A stretch of DNA of 64,000 nucleotides. Source: Cephalotrichum gorgonifer (taxonomy: Eukaryota > Ascomycota > Sordariomycetes > Microascales > Microascaceae). The notes below the pieces were generated by a model. The model worked only from the letters and a program-made list of their open reading frames with translations, did not search any database and was not told the origin of the DNA. The stretch is from contig ONZQ02000001.1 of NCBI GenBank assembly GCA_900312665.1, positions 3,061,170 through 3,125,169 on the forward strand. The letters are read 5' to 3'. Positions 22,186 through 33,961 of the stretch are shown here, one piece after another. Within the stretch, counting starts at the first letter, position 1, and every line of letters begins with the position of its first letter. A program made the position numbers and the translations under genes.

Positions 22186-23563
22186 GATGAAAGCGGTCCG
22201 TCGGGAGTTGAGAATAGGGCTTTCACCCGCTTGAGCTTGACCTTCGACGGCAAATCGGGTTCGAATTAATACTCTCGCCGGAGTCCGGTTAGAAGGCTCT
22301 GAAGGCTATGAGGCTCCCACTTTCTATTATTTCCTATCCTTTAGACCCAAGCGCCGGCGAGGATTCGCCTCATTAATATATATATTGGTAGTCCACGGCC
22401 AAAAAATCAAGTCTTCGTTGGAAGAGAGTACTGGCAGCGAACGTGTGCCATGGACTGGACTGTGATACTCGTAATATTGTGGATCCCGGTTGTTGGAGCA
22501 GAAGTACCCACTCGCCTCATCGATGCGGAATGGGAGACGGGCCATTAGCGTCCACCTCTGGACCGACGCGATATAAAACATTGAGGTGATTGGTCGTTCT
22601 TTCCTCCACGGCGCTTGTACTCCGTATGAGTGGGTCAGAAAATCACGGGGCGGCAGGAGCATGAGCCGCGTCGGTGGCATTAGCTTAGCCCCACACCCCA
22701 CGTCTCGCACCCTGACCCCACATTCATATTGATCCCACGCCCCACACCAGGCAGGAATCGGCATGACTGGCCTACGTTTACGCTGTCTTTGCCGTCTCCG
22801 TATCCCTTTCGGGCTGAGTATTATTCGTCTTGGCCCCGCCAGCCTGGCCTGGCCTGGCCACCTGAGGCTCTGCATTTCAGCCCAGTGTCGTCGCCCTTTC
22901 TTTTTCCATTTTCTCGTCGCTTCACCCCCTACCCCCTGCCTACCCTCTATCCCCTTGCCTACCCCTGGCCCCGTCTTCGCCCCACGATTTCGTTGGGTGG
23001 TAGTTATCTGCATCCGAACTCTCAAACGAGTGTTTCCACGGAGGTTGTCTCCCAATAGCCCGCCTGTTCCTTGATTTGAGATTCATATATCTTCTTTCCG
23101 CATCCCCCCCCCCTTCAAGGCTCAGCGACACAACTCCTCCTGTCGTGGATCTGAGGCCCTTTTCCTTGTCCTATTTCACCCGTACGACAGGAAAGAGTCC
23201 GAGCTCAAAAGTCCTCCTGACCCGCAGTGCTGCGGGCGTTCCACTACCCATCGGAGCACACACCGCACATGCGTTTGGCCGTGCTTCTCGACCATGAGGC
23301 AAAAGGTTAGACTCCCATTTTTTTTCATGCAATCCTTCATTTCTCCCGTTTGATACCCCTGTCGTTGAAACTGGCATACTGACGCCCAGCGGAAGCAAAC
23401 TTCTGGGACATTCCGGGCAGGAACCAATCACTTCCCAAGCAGCAGAGAGACTCACGCCCTGGCCAATACGAGCAGTAATTTTGTAACCTCGGGACAATAC
23501 CACCAGCACCCATCTCGCCAATTTCCAGCCTGCGAGTCATGGCAAACAACACAGTCTGCGCCG
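22186..23563. other. Divergent promoter region between kinase-like gene and Zn-cluster regulator
   Basis: It separates two genes that point away from each other. It holds TACTCCGTA at 22618-22626, a pyrimidine-rich stretch (22790-23125) and a C run near 23105. A long minus-strand open frame here has no domain and a composition set by the pyrimidine tract. Confidence 0.5.
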
Positions 23564-23571
23564 ATGGCTAA
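23539..23571 (+). promoter_or_regulatory. Overlapping upstream ORF at the regulator start
   Basis: An ATG at 23539 opens a ten-codon frame (MANNTVCADG) that ends at 23571, so it overlaps the main ATG at 23564 in another frame. Scanning ribosomes that use it would pass the main start, so it could lower translation. Whether it is in the mature transcript is not known. Confidence 0.45.
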
Positions 23572-26147
23572 CTCACAGCCGGTGCCAAGATCTTCAAATC
23601 ACCTCTCGTGGAGGGGTGATATACCGGCCTCCGGCTCAACGGGTGACTTCCACTGCGTACTGAATGCCATCTCGGACGTCGAGCACACCGGCTCATTCCT
23701 TTCGGACCAACACGAACCATCGCATACCCCTCTTACAACGGATGATGATATTCCCCTACACGCCCACTACGACCGAGAATCGCCGGGAGCTCCACGGTGT
23801 GAATTCGACCTTCCCAATTCCAGCATCTACTTCACCCCCGCATCGACCGGGGACAGCCACCATGACCGTGTTGGAAGCCAGAATGAGTCTTTCGGGCTTC
23901 CGCTAAGTAACGAGAATCCCTCTGGTCACCTTCACCGATTCGAATTGAATCTGCATCCACCCGCAGAGTCTCATAGACGCAATCGCCGCGGCTCTGCTAC
24001 GACGTCATCTGGAACCTCGGATTCCTTTGTACAGATTACTCCGCAGAATTCTTCCCGGCCATCTCCGGCTCCGAGTCCCGACTTCTACCTGAAGTCAGGC
24101 TCTAGTTCTGGTCTCAGCCCTTTGCCCACAACGCCAGGTTATCATTCCAATGATTATTCTCAGAACTTCCAGCAGGTCCCTATACCGGAACCGCGCCCCT
24201 CGCCACATGTTGGACCCCAAAAACAATGGGAGCTCCAGCCTAGAGTAAGCAATGCTTGTCCTGTCCATCCTGGGACTCGGAGTAGGCTAGACCGTAGCTA
24301 ACTTTGAATTACTAGCCTAGGAGAGGCCGGAAGCCGCAGGTAGAACGTCATCCAGCTTCTAGAAATGCGAAGCCTACTCGTCCCGAGAGACCTAGACACA
24401 ACAGGACCGGGAAAAGAGGGCCCAGACGAAGTGGGCCCCTTTCTCTAGATTCCAAGAAGAATGTTCACGCCGTTAGGGAAATGGGAGGGGCATGCGTATC
24501 TTGTCACTACAAGAAGATCAAGGTAAGCCTGACCTTGATCGCCTTGCGAGTTTTTTGTGATATGTGATCAGTCTCTGGGGATCCACAGCCGGGCCGTGTC
24601 ATAGTGCTAATTCTTCTCGCCTTATAGTGCGAGGTCAATCCATCCGGCCCCACCAGCGCCTGTAGCGAGTGCCAGCCTGGCCGTCCTAGCATGCGTCATG
24701 GTGTGCGTCCTAGTCTCTGCTACCGATACAGAGTGCCGGAAGCCTCGCTCTACAGAGAGCAAAAAGCACCGTATCATCTTTTTAGTAAGCGGTGGAAGAC
24801 AATGGACCTGGTGGATATAACGCTCTGGGACTCAGAGGAGATTCGATCAATCCTTGTCAGTCAGGTTTTCATCCTTGCGCCTTACGACCTGAAAGTGAGG
24901 AGAGTATGTATATGGCTTCAAAACTCGTGATACAAGCTGCTATTCCCAACATCTAACCTTGGCCTAGTTCGTCCCGATGCCTGGAGACATGCTTGAAGAG
25001 ATATGGATGGCTAATGGGGTGGAGAGGCGGTTTCCGCTTCCTCCATATGCCATTGTCAACATGGCTGGTATGTATATAACTAAAAACCTCTCATCCTAGC
25101 GCGCTGTCTAACTACTAACCCTAATCTAGAGGCTGCCGATGCGATTGAGCATATGGTTTCGTGCAACCGGGCTCAGTACTTGGATGCCCTTCTCAAACCC
25201 CGGTTCCAGGATCCGATGTACGAACTTTTGCGGGACACGTATTCCTTCGCTGATGGGTATTCTAGGCAAACCCGGGTTAGTTCGCGCTCCCTCTCATGTT
25301 ACTTGATGCACACTATCCCCTTCCAGCCATCGAAACTCCTGCTTGTTTTTCTCTACATGCGGCTTGATCGTCTGACTGTGTCGCGAAACAGGATATAAAG
25401 ACAAAGTCCCTACTTCAGGACACTTTCAGTCTTTGGATCGCGTGCCGCCTTACGTCTCACCCAGAGGCAATAGTAGGCCTTGATACTTTAGGCCTGACAA
25501 AAAAGGCGATGGACGATGGGTTCAGTCCCTGGAAGAACCAGTATCCGATACCTCCAGTCATGAGTGCCCAGTTGGAGTGTATCCTCTACACCAAACTTTT
25601 GCGACCCCTCAGCGCGAAAGTCCGGACATCATTAGACGAGCTCTTCAAGAAAAAGTCGCACGATATCTGGCTGGAAGCATACCTGGCTATATTTGTTCTG
25701 CTTCACAGCTGTGCATTGCTTATCAAGAGGGATGAGGAGTATGCACGTCAAATCAATCTCATAACCAAGTACGCCAATCCCGAATCCATCAAGGAACACC
25801 AAAAAGGCGCCATTACCCTGCTGGCACACTTCCACCGCATTTTACATGGGCCAATCCCGCTCCGCCGTGCACACCAAGGCGACCTCCAAAGCTTCAAGAA
25901 GAATTGGGACTTCACCCCGGGGCAGGAGCAATTTATGAAGAGAACATACTCTACAGTGCTTAAGATGCGTGAGTCTTTACAAAAGCCCGAGGGCGAAGCT
26001 AGGGCATGCGCAAACTTTGGCTTGGTACCGACTTCTCGCTCAGGGAGCTTCTTCAGCTCCGTTAGGGCTGCACGCAATCTGAGCAATGAGTTCTATTGGA
26101 TCTCACAACTGTACGAGGAAGATTGGGTGCCCGACAAGATGGATTAG
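23564..26147 (+). CDS. Zn cluster (Cys6-like) transcription regulator
   Basis: Probable fungal transcription factor. Exons 23564-24244, 24316-24522, 24628-24903, 24968-25067, 25130-25275 and 25392-26147 give 721 residues. Residues 1-227 are disordered, rich in Ser/Pro/His. A basic stretch (PRRGRKPQVERH, TGKRGPRRSG) leads into ACVSCHYKKIK, then CEVNPSG and ACSEC, then LCYRYRVPEASLY. The cysteines fall at 287, 290, 297, 308, 311 and 327. The first five fit the C-x2-C-x6-C-xn-C-x2-C pattern, but the gap to the sixth is 15 residues against the usual 6-9. An intron interrupts the cluster right after KIK, a position common in this family. The C-terminal half is helical and hydrophobic (IWLEAYLAIFVLLHSCALL) and probably regulatory. 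Target genes are unknown; the dioxygenase lies convergent downstream. Confidence 0.8.
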
Positions 26148-26587
26148 GCTATGATACTTGTGAGATCAAGTAGAATGTACTCCCTTCTACCATTTACACT
26201 TAGATGAGGATTTGGGGGAAAGCCCTCACGGGTGCAGTATATGATTGATATCTTTGGCAAAGGCAGGTAGACGAAGTGATATATTCATGACGAGACGCGA
26301 TAACTACTGCCCACGATTGAAGATAACTAATTCTGAGTTGGATAACAAGAAACTAGAGAAGTGGAATCCGACGGATCCAGCCCATACTGGCAGGGGTAGA
26401 CCGCCAGCAACCTGCAACGGCATCCTGTGCAGACAATTTTGCCCTTCATTACGTGCCACCCAAAGTCCAAACTCCACAGACAAGACGCCCCCACAAAGGA
26501 AAGAAGAAAAAAAGAGCAGGAAATTCGAAACGGAAAGCGCGACATGAAGGAGATACACCAATACAAGCGCAAACATCCGACCAAGGT
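26148..26587. other. Convergent 3' region between regulator and dioxygenase
   Basis: About 440 bases holding both 3' ends. No gene, RNA or clear repeat seen. Confidence 0.5.
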
Positions 26588-28249
26588 TTAATCGCACGAG
26601 ACAGCCTGTCTCAGGATCTTCCCGTTCAAACCCACCGGGCTGAGAGCCCAGTGCGTCTCCCTCTCGTCATCCTCGAAGACCCTCGCCCAGGCAAGTCTCA
26701 GCGGCACGGGCAGCTTCCAGCAGTACTCCTCGTTGTGGGCCCAGAGGCGGATGAGGTGCCTCTTGGACGTCTCGTCGTCCTCGAACGACTCGCGCCGGTG
26801 GAGGATGCCCATGTTGTTCAGGATTCGGATGTCGCCCTTTTGCATGACGGTGCGGACCTCGTGGGACCGCGCGATGGCGTGCACGGCGTCGAGGGCCTCG
26901 GCCTGGCGGGCGGTGAGGCCGGGGATGTTGAGCGTGCGGGGGTCCTTGGGCGCGGCGCCGGTCAGGAGCCTGCGGGAGAAGTTCCAGATCATCTTCTGGT
27001 TCTCGTAGTAGAGGATCGCACGGTTGTAGTACGGGGGGTCGCGGCCGTTACTTTTGCGGTGTTAGTCGCCGGAGCTCCTATGCGCGGGGTTTGTCTTCTC
27101 TTGTTTTTNNNNNNNNNNNNNNNNNNNNGGGGAGGGGAAGAAAAGGGGGTTTGGAGTGAACTCACGTATCAAACGGCCAGTTCGGACGCAAGAGCGTGTG
27201 GATAATGTCCGGTCGGGTAGCGGCGAGCTCGTTGTAGACGTTCCATGCAGAGGACATGATACTCCTGCCGCCAACGTTTGCACAGGCTTTCGTGAGGAGG
27301 CAGAGGACGTCGCAGACGGTGTCCGTGTGGAACGGCTATACGAAGTTGAGTATTTCGATCTTTTCTAGGTTCCGGGGGGGAGCGCTTTAGGATGGCTTAC
27401 CTTCTCGACGGACTTATTGGCGGTGGCATCATCTTCGGTGGCATTGAGGACGTGCACTTTTACGCGGTCAGCCAGCTGGGCTCACCTCGACAGGGGGCGG
27501 CGATGAATGGGGAAGGAGGGATAGACATACCCAGCATGTCACCCCTCTGGTTCTGCTTGCCGCGCTTCTCGGCAATGTACGAAGTAACCCCGAGATAGAC
27601 AATCACGAGGTCCTCGTCGGAGAACAAGTCGACGTCGAGGCCACGGATAATGACGAAGCCGCGACCGTCATATACGTCCTGCTTGGCCCGTTCCAGTTGG
27701 GGACCGAGGGTGGGGAGCGGGAACGTAGCCATGCCCACTTCAGTCCCGTCGAGGCCGAGAGCTATGGATGGTCCTGATAGTCAGTGTATAGGCTCGATGG
27801 TGGACGGGAAGCGGAGGGAGCGGATATATGAGGTTCCTCTTACACAAGAAATGCTGCAAGGCGTCCATTATCTCGGCCTTGCACACCTCCGAGAGCTGGA
27901 GTACGTAGTCGGACTCGGACAGGTCGGCCCCGCTCCAGACCATCTGTCCGGAGAGGGACGCGGGGAAGCCGGATGGCAGCTCCTTCTCGAGGCCGCCGGC
28001 CCGGAGCACGGACTCCGTGCGGGCGGCGTACTTGGCCTCATCGAACTCATAGTCGATGTCCGCGTATCCCTCGGCGGGCGGGGCGGCGACGGCGCGGTGA
28101 GCGTCGACCTGGAAGCGCCCGCGGAGGCCGGAGGAGTAGTACTGGACGGGCTGCCTGGGAAGGGCGACGGAGGTCATTGTGTCTGGGTCTTGGGATGTTG
28201 GGCTTGGGCTTGGGCTTGGGCTTGGGCTTCTCTTAGGAGCCTGAGACAT
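26588..28249 (-). CDS. TauD/TfdA-type Fe(II)/2-oxoglutarate dioxygenase
   Basis: Oxygenase of the TauD/TfdA (clavaminate-synthase-like) superfamily that couples decarboxylation of 2-oxoglutarate to substrate hydroxylation. Exons 27844-28249, 27531-27761, 27401-27480, 27166-27335 and 26588-27050 give 449 residues. The metal ligands are visible: H242 and D244 in PFHTDTVCDVL, and the distal His380 in RILNNMGILHRR, with the 2-oxoglutarate Arg397 in KRHLIRLWAH. Upstream DGRGFVIIRGLD and YIAEKRGKQ match the family fold. The first ATG (28249) adds a Ser-Pro repeat from a GGGCTT hexamer; a second ATG at 28177 (MTSVALPRQ) is the alternative start. The last intron contains a 20-base N gap, which does not touch coding sequence. 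The substrate is unknown. Confidence 0.88.
27109..27128. other. Assembly gap of 20 N in a dioxygenase intron
   Basis: The gap lies between a T run and a G-rich run inside the last intron of the dioxygenase gene, so its true length is unknown but the exons on both sides join in frame. Confidence 0.99.
28200..28229. repeat. GGGCTT hexamer repeat, five copies
   Basis: Plus-strand GGGCTT units, read on the minus strand as Ser-Pro dipeptides at the very N-terminus of the dioxygenase. Copy number may vary between strains. Confidence 0.85.
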
Positions 28250-29595
28250 GCGAGTCCTTGAGAGACTGGGAAGTTTTGGAAAGGGGGGATCAGGTCTTTG
28301 GATGATGGGTGAGATGGAACTTGAGATGGGAGTTTGGAGATGGAATTCACTGGCGGAAAGCCCTCAATTTATCTTCGAGAAGGTTGGATATGAAGTCTAG
28401 CTAACAGAAGGGGAATGGGACTGCTCCTCCATAGAGTCCTAATATCTTTCTCTACCCTCCCCTCCCCCCTTTTTGAATCTTACCCACCATCTTCAAGCCA
28501 CCAGAATCAAGGAAAATGAATTGTGAACTCGGGTGGAGCCGCCATCTCTCTCAAAGCAATCTACTCGGAGATGTCTTCTGAAGAGAGCGAGCTGGACTAT
28601 ATGCGGCTCTTTTCCATAGGAGACACCCATAAAAAGGTCCCGTGGCTCATCCCGATGGCGGCAGAGCCGCAATTGAGGCCTCGGTCAACTCATGGCTGGG
28701 ACCAACCAGCCTATTAGCGTGATATCGAGTTTACAGAGCCGCAGAATGACGTGGGGGTCTCCGCATTCATCTATGATGCGTCGTAGAGCCTGGGGAGAGG
28801 TAAGGCTAGGAAGACTGCTGCCGGAGGTACATCATGCAGGCTGAGGTCATATGGGCGGAGGGAGGGTGATCGATAGTACACGCAAGGCTCTGGGCTGCGG
28901 CTCTGCTGCATTTGCCGAGAGTATCTGGAGGGGGGAGCATCCCTTCGGCGTGCCCGTTCCGAGATCGGATAGAGGCTGGTGGATTCGGGGCTTTATGAGG
29001 CTAGCAGAGCCGCAGGGTCGTGGTTGTCTTGCGTGACAAGGTGCGTGTAAGCCACCGGCCATAGGTGGGAAATCCTCATCGGCGCGACCAGACAAGAGAA
29101 GCCTGCCGGCCCCTTCCAAGGCTTTGGTGAAACCAGATGTGCCATGGGGCGTGGGGTAGTCGAATCATGGGCTTCGCCTTTCCCATTATCTGTAGTCATT
29201 GTATCATCACGGGGCCTTTTGTCCTGGGAGTTTATCCGGGCTGCCCCCTGCCCAGCCTATATTCTGAACTATAACTCCGACTGTGGATCTAATGGAGCCT
29301 CATACGAGATTGAGATACGGAGATTGACGGATAGGATTTGAGATAATGGGCGTGAAATAAGGATAATGCAATGTTAAGAGTATGAATAAGCAAGAATATA
29401 CATAAAGAAAGAAGAAAAAGGGGGGGAGGAGGGAACAATCTAGGAGAGCCGCCGACCTCGCAATCTAGGCTGGCCAAATCTCGCAGCCCACCCTCCATAT
29501 CTCCATCCCACCACACCCGCCTCGTAGCCTAGATAAAACCGCGGGACCTCTACTGCCCCCCACGGCAGGGACGTACCGGTCACAGCCATCTCGCT
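28250..29595. other. Dioxygenase promoter region
   Basis: About 1.3 kb between the dioxygenase start and the xylanase stop. Several short AGAGCC words occur (28664, 28735, 28783, 29007) without clear spacing. A purine-rich run lies at 29405-29435. No gene seen. Confidence 0.5.
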
Positions 29596-31502
29596 CTATT
29601 GGACACACTGGTGATAGTACTCGTTCTGAGTGGTGCATGTCGCGCCAGCAACGCAGACGGTGCCCCCGGTATACGTGACTCCTCCACATTGGCCCCACAG
29701 TGGCACAAGAGCCTCGGTCGCGGCCGGAGGCTCAGTAAATGACGTGATTGTCGAGCGGACCGTGTGCTGCGAGGTGGTGGTGATGGTGTCGGTCCTGGTT
29801 TCCGTCACGAAGACAGTGGAGGGCTCTACGGGGGGTGAGGGGGTGGATTGGGAGGGCACCTCGGTGGAGGACACTTCGGAGGAGGCCGTCGTTTCCGGGT
29901 CTGTGTCAGAGGGACATTCGGTGACGGTGGTAATGAGGGTTATGATGGAGGTGGATATTACTGTTTGAGGTGGTTCTGCGGAGGAGGCCGAGGTTGAGGT
30001 TGGCGACGCGGTGATAGTGGAGGTCCGTGTTTCCGTCTCAGTTCTTGTCTGTACCTGGGTGACGGTAACGCTGGACGTCTGTACGACTGTGGTGGTAATT
30101 GTAGTTGATCGGGTAGTTGTCGCTTGGGCTGGTGTGTTGTTAGTTTCCCCTCATCCCCTTTTCGAGGCAAGGCCGACGGAGATGAGAATAGGATAGAGGA
30201 CAGTATAGGCGAAAGGAAAAGATAGGGTAGAGAAAAAAGAAAGTCCTAACTTACACGTTGTCGTTGTCCGGGTAGAGGTTTGCGTGGGGGAGATGGTCGA
30301 AGTCCTAGACCTCGCCGACGCAACACTCTGGAAGTGAGAGACGAGACTCGCATAAGCGGGCTTCTTGTTGAGGTTCCGATCCCAAAGACACGCGTCGCCC
30401 TGCCCGTTAAACGTCGAGGGAACCCAACTATACTACAGCGCAAAAATGTTAGGATCGATCCCTTCAACAGTGGGCAATGACACTGGACCCTCTCTGTCCC
30501 TCTCTCTCTCCCCCTCTCCCCACACACTTACCTGGTCCGCAAAGTCCCACACCGTAACGCCGACGCACTTGGGCGTCTGCAGGCAGGCGTCCACCACACT
30601 AACGTAATCCCTAGCTTGCTGCTCCCTATCCGCCTGACTAGCGGGCAAGCTCGGGTGCCGGATATCGATCTCCGTGTACGCCACCTCGTCCACCAAGGCC
30701 GCATAGGATGCCAGCACCCTCATCAGGTCCGCCTTGCTGGGCGACTGGCCAACGATGAGATGTGCCTGCCCCCCGACCCCGTCAATCCTCACCCCCTGCG
30801 CCTTGATGCCCCTCACGATCTCCAGAGCCGCGGTGGCCTTGGCGCCGGGGTGCTCGATGTTGTAGTCGTTGTAGTAGAGCTTCGCCCCCGGGTCGACCTC
30901 GGCCGCCACGCGGAAGGAGAAGGGGATGAAGTCGAAGCCCATGGCTCGGTACATCGGGCTCTGGCGGTACTGTCCGTTATCCTCGAGGGCCTCGTTGACG
31001 ACGTCCCAGGCGTAGCACTGCCCCTTGTAGTGGCCCGCTACATTCTGGATGTGCGTGCGTATGATGCCCTCCATCTGGCTTCTCGAGAAGGAGCTGCTGA
31101 CTAGATTAGACGCGTTAGTTACTGGATGCTATTGAAGGGGAGAGGCATGAGAATGAGGACGAGCATACCCCAGCTTGGAAGTTGAGAATGCCATACGAGA
31201 GTGTGACACCTCAGGAGCTGGCCCGACTGGCGCGCAACGTTGGTAACAGCGTCGCCGTTCCCATAGCTGAACTGGCCTTGGCTCCGCTCGGTCGAGTCCC
31301 ACTTCTGGCCGTTGGCGGGGGTTACCTGGCCGAATTCTCTCGTGTCTCTCGCGATGGACATATACTGCTGGTTGTTCAGCCCGGGGTTGTCCACCGCCGT
31401 CCCGAAGTAGAGCAGGCCGGCCTGCTTGGCCAGCTGGTTGAGCTGGGCCGAGGCCGGGGATGCCACCGCGAGTATGGTCGTTAACACGGCTATGGTCTTC
31501 AT
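29596..31502 (-). CDS. Secreted GH10 endo-1,4-beta-xylanase with CBM1
   Basis: Secreted enzyme that cuts the xylan backbone and binds cellulose. Exons 31169-31502, 30532-31100, 30255-30432 and 29596-30128 give 537 residues. A signal peptide (MKTIAVLTTILAVASPASA) is followed by the GH10 barrel: FGTAVDNPGL, LRCHTLVWHSQLPSW, the acid/base Glu148 in WDVVNEAL, the nucleophile near Glu255 in AYTEIDIRH, and GVTVWDFADQYSWVPSTF. The spliced readings PSW-VSSSF and ADQ-YSWVP support introns 1 and 2. A Ser/Thr-rich linker of about 150 residues (341-500) leads to a C-terminal CBM1 with WGQCGGVTYTGG and four Cys (ending YYHQCVQ). The linker is much longer than the usual 20-50 residues and should be heavily O-glycosylated. 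Carbon-source regulation is likely for this family, but I saw no clear XlnR site close to the start. Confidence 0.95.
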
Positions 31503-33961
31503 CTTTACGGTAGAGTCCCTGGCTCCTGTTAGGATACAGGTTTACGCAGAACCGAACGAAAAGTCTAGAAGAGTGGCGGACCGGGGCTTCGATACTCTTG
31601 TTCCATCCCCTCAGCGCTAATCGACACCGGTATAAGTACGCCTATGTCTGGTGACTTGAGATTACCATCCTTATCTCGTATGCGTGGTCCCGAAGCCCGA
31701 AGCCTGCAGACGGTGCCACTGATTCAAGTCGCATGCTCGCGCGTGCGAGACGTGATGTGAGGTCGACGGCATTGCCAACGGCACGGGTCGGTCACCGGTT
31801 GGCTGGTAGCAGAGTGAGATACGGGGTTGGTAGTATGAGAGACGAGACTCGTTCCGTGTAGGAGGGTCAGGAGGGGCACAAACTGGTGGAGGCGAGGCAA
31901 TATCGGCGCGCACAGGACAATCTATAACTATGGTCTTCACCGAGGCGAGCGTTGTCACTATCGAGCGCTCCCCTATCCAGCCTAGCTCCAACTATCGGCC
32001 TCGTCCATGATGGGCCGACGCCGGTTCGATATTACTCTGTTAATGAGTACAAAGTGTGAGGGAGGTCGCCTTTCCGCTATATCGATTACGGCAAGCTACT
32101 CATGCATTACCCCCCCCCCCCCCCCTTTTTGCTCTCGACAAACGGGTTGTCCAGCACACACTCAGGTTCCCGGTACTATCATGGTGGTGTGATGTTGGTA
32201 GCGACGATGCGGGAGCTCCGCGTTTTAACCTGTCCTCTCCAGTAAAACCATTGGATGGGCTACTTTCACGGTGCAGCACACTTCGAGTCGCACTATATTG
32301 AAGTAGCGGGATGCGGAAGCACCTTTAGCCTGAATCCCGCGTTTACTGCTGCCTCATCCATAGATGATGACTGAGAGCGGGAAGTTTGGTTCCGCCATAT
32401 CCTCTGCCATCGAATTGATGGTGGGTGTCCTCAATGGGCCGGCCCTGGATGTGACATTCCGCCCAAAAGACCAGTGTTGCTTGAACGTGGATATATACCC
32501 AGGAATAGCAGCCGCCTAGGGCGGCTGCTAATGACCCAAGCAGTCGGGTCCGGGTCCGGGTCCAGGTCCACTACTGTTGACCGAAACATAGGAAGTCGCT
32601 ATCGCATTGCCCCCAGACCGGTCCTTTCACCCGGCAAAAATTGCCTGTGTGGCGTGGCGTGGCGGGCTTGGGCAATGGCGTTATCAAGGCCGTCGGCAAT
32701 GATGCCCAGACGCGGTCCGGTATACCCGTACTGGGAAAACATGCTCACGGGCCCGAAACTGGACGATAAGGGTGGTCGAGAGCATTCCCAGACATCCCAT
32801 CAGACCCAATAGGAGCGGTTTCTGAGCCAGCAGAAGGGAAAAGGTGGCACAACCGGCTCCTCGCGCCGGTCCCGAGGGTCCCGTGACGGCCGGATTAACG
32901 CGACGAACCGTGCTAGACCCTCCTATCCCGCACCCGGTCATTTACGGGCTGCACGGAATGATGGGCTGATGGGATGACAGGACAACCATGTCGGGGCGCT
33001 CGGTGAAAGAAGGGGAATGACCATCATTGCTTCGCAAGGTGGAAATGCATGGCGGCGTCTTTCCACTTGGGCCTGAAATAACAAGGATAAGGAGTTGAGC
33101 CGTTATATTAAACAGGATCCTAGAACTTTCCATGCAGGAATGAGTAGGATACCCCGCCCCTGTTGCCCCTGAACGTCGTTCGGCACGAAGTTCCTGCACC
33201 GTCGTCCCTCGAGTGGTAGCCGGACGGGATTATATGGGGGGGCGCTCGGGGCACCATGGGGCCAAGAATTACAGGCAGGACCAAGCCCGGAGGAGCCGCG
33301 AGTATAGGAAGCCAGAATAAGAGGTCGGAATGAGTCGAACCGCTACCGTTGACGCATAGCTATCCAAGACCTCTCCCAAGACGCGCCAGAATGCCATTGG
33401 AGTTCGCCGCGGAGCTCCATCACCCGGAATAAGAGGGCTATACGATGGAAGTGGTTATCGAGCCAATGATTGAGCCTGGGTAAAAAATCATGGATCGGCG
33501 CGGCCATACTGGCCAATAGAGGCAGTGCTGGGCTAGTGATATAGGTCGTATAAGTTTCTTGATTCTGCGTTTGTCACATTGTTGTCCGCTCGCGTCAGGG
33601 GCAATCCCTGGCAGTTAGATAGATGTTGTTCTTGACTGGCGCAAATCGTAATTATCCCTGAGCTTATGAGTGTGTGGGCATTATGTGACACAAGCACCTG
33701 CCCGCCTCGCTTTATCCACATTATCAGACCAAGCGCGTATGAGGTGCTTGGCGGCACTTACAGCTCACCCGGTACTTGGCAGATCAACTTGACCTGGGCC
33801 ACAGATCATGGTGCAGCCGCGGTTGTTTCGGATAACTGTCGGAGGCTAGGGCCAGCTTAAGTACAGCTCCGGTCCTTCCCCAGTGTAAATCATTTACAAA
33901 TGTTATCATCTCGTCCTCCTCTTCCGCCCTGCAGCTTGGATTCCCAAGGACTCGAAGGACG
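31503..33961. other. Xylanase promoter and upstream intergenic region
   Basis: About 2.4 kb without a gene. It contains a C16 run (32110-32125), a perfect 11-bp-stem hairpin (32506-32530, listed separately) and a short GGGTCC tandem at about 32550-32570. Divergent promoters for the xylanase and the small gene at 33962 should lie here. Confidence 0.5.
32506..32530. repeat. Perfect inverted repeat, 11-bp stem, 3-base loop
   Basis: TAGCAGCCGCC, loop TAG, then GGCGGCTGCTA. The stem is GC-rich and perfect. No flanking gene explains it. Confidence 0.9.

Noticed and set aside
22327..23055. Minus-strand open frame of 242 codons
   Set aside because: Arg/Gly-rich product from a pyrimidine-rich tract in a divergent promoter; no motif or splice support.
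27740..28249. Dioxygenase N-terminal frame as a separate gene
   Set aside because: The family sequence continues in the next exon; the donor after the Phe-Leu and the acceptor at 27762 join in frame.
17029..31502. Classical secondary-metabolite cluster
   Set aside because: No polyketide synthase, NRPS, terpene cyclase or prenyltransferase is present.
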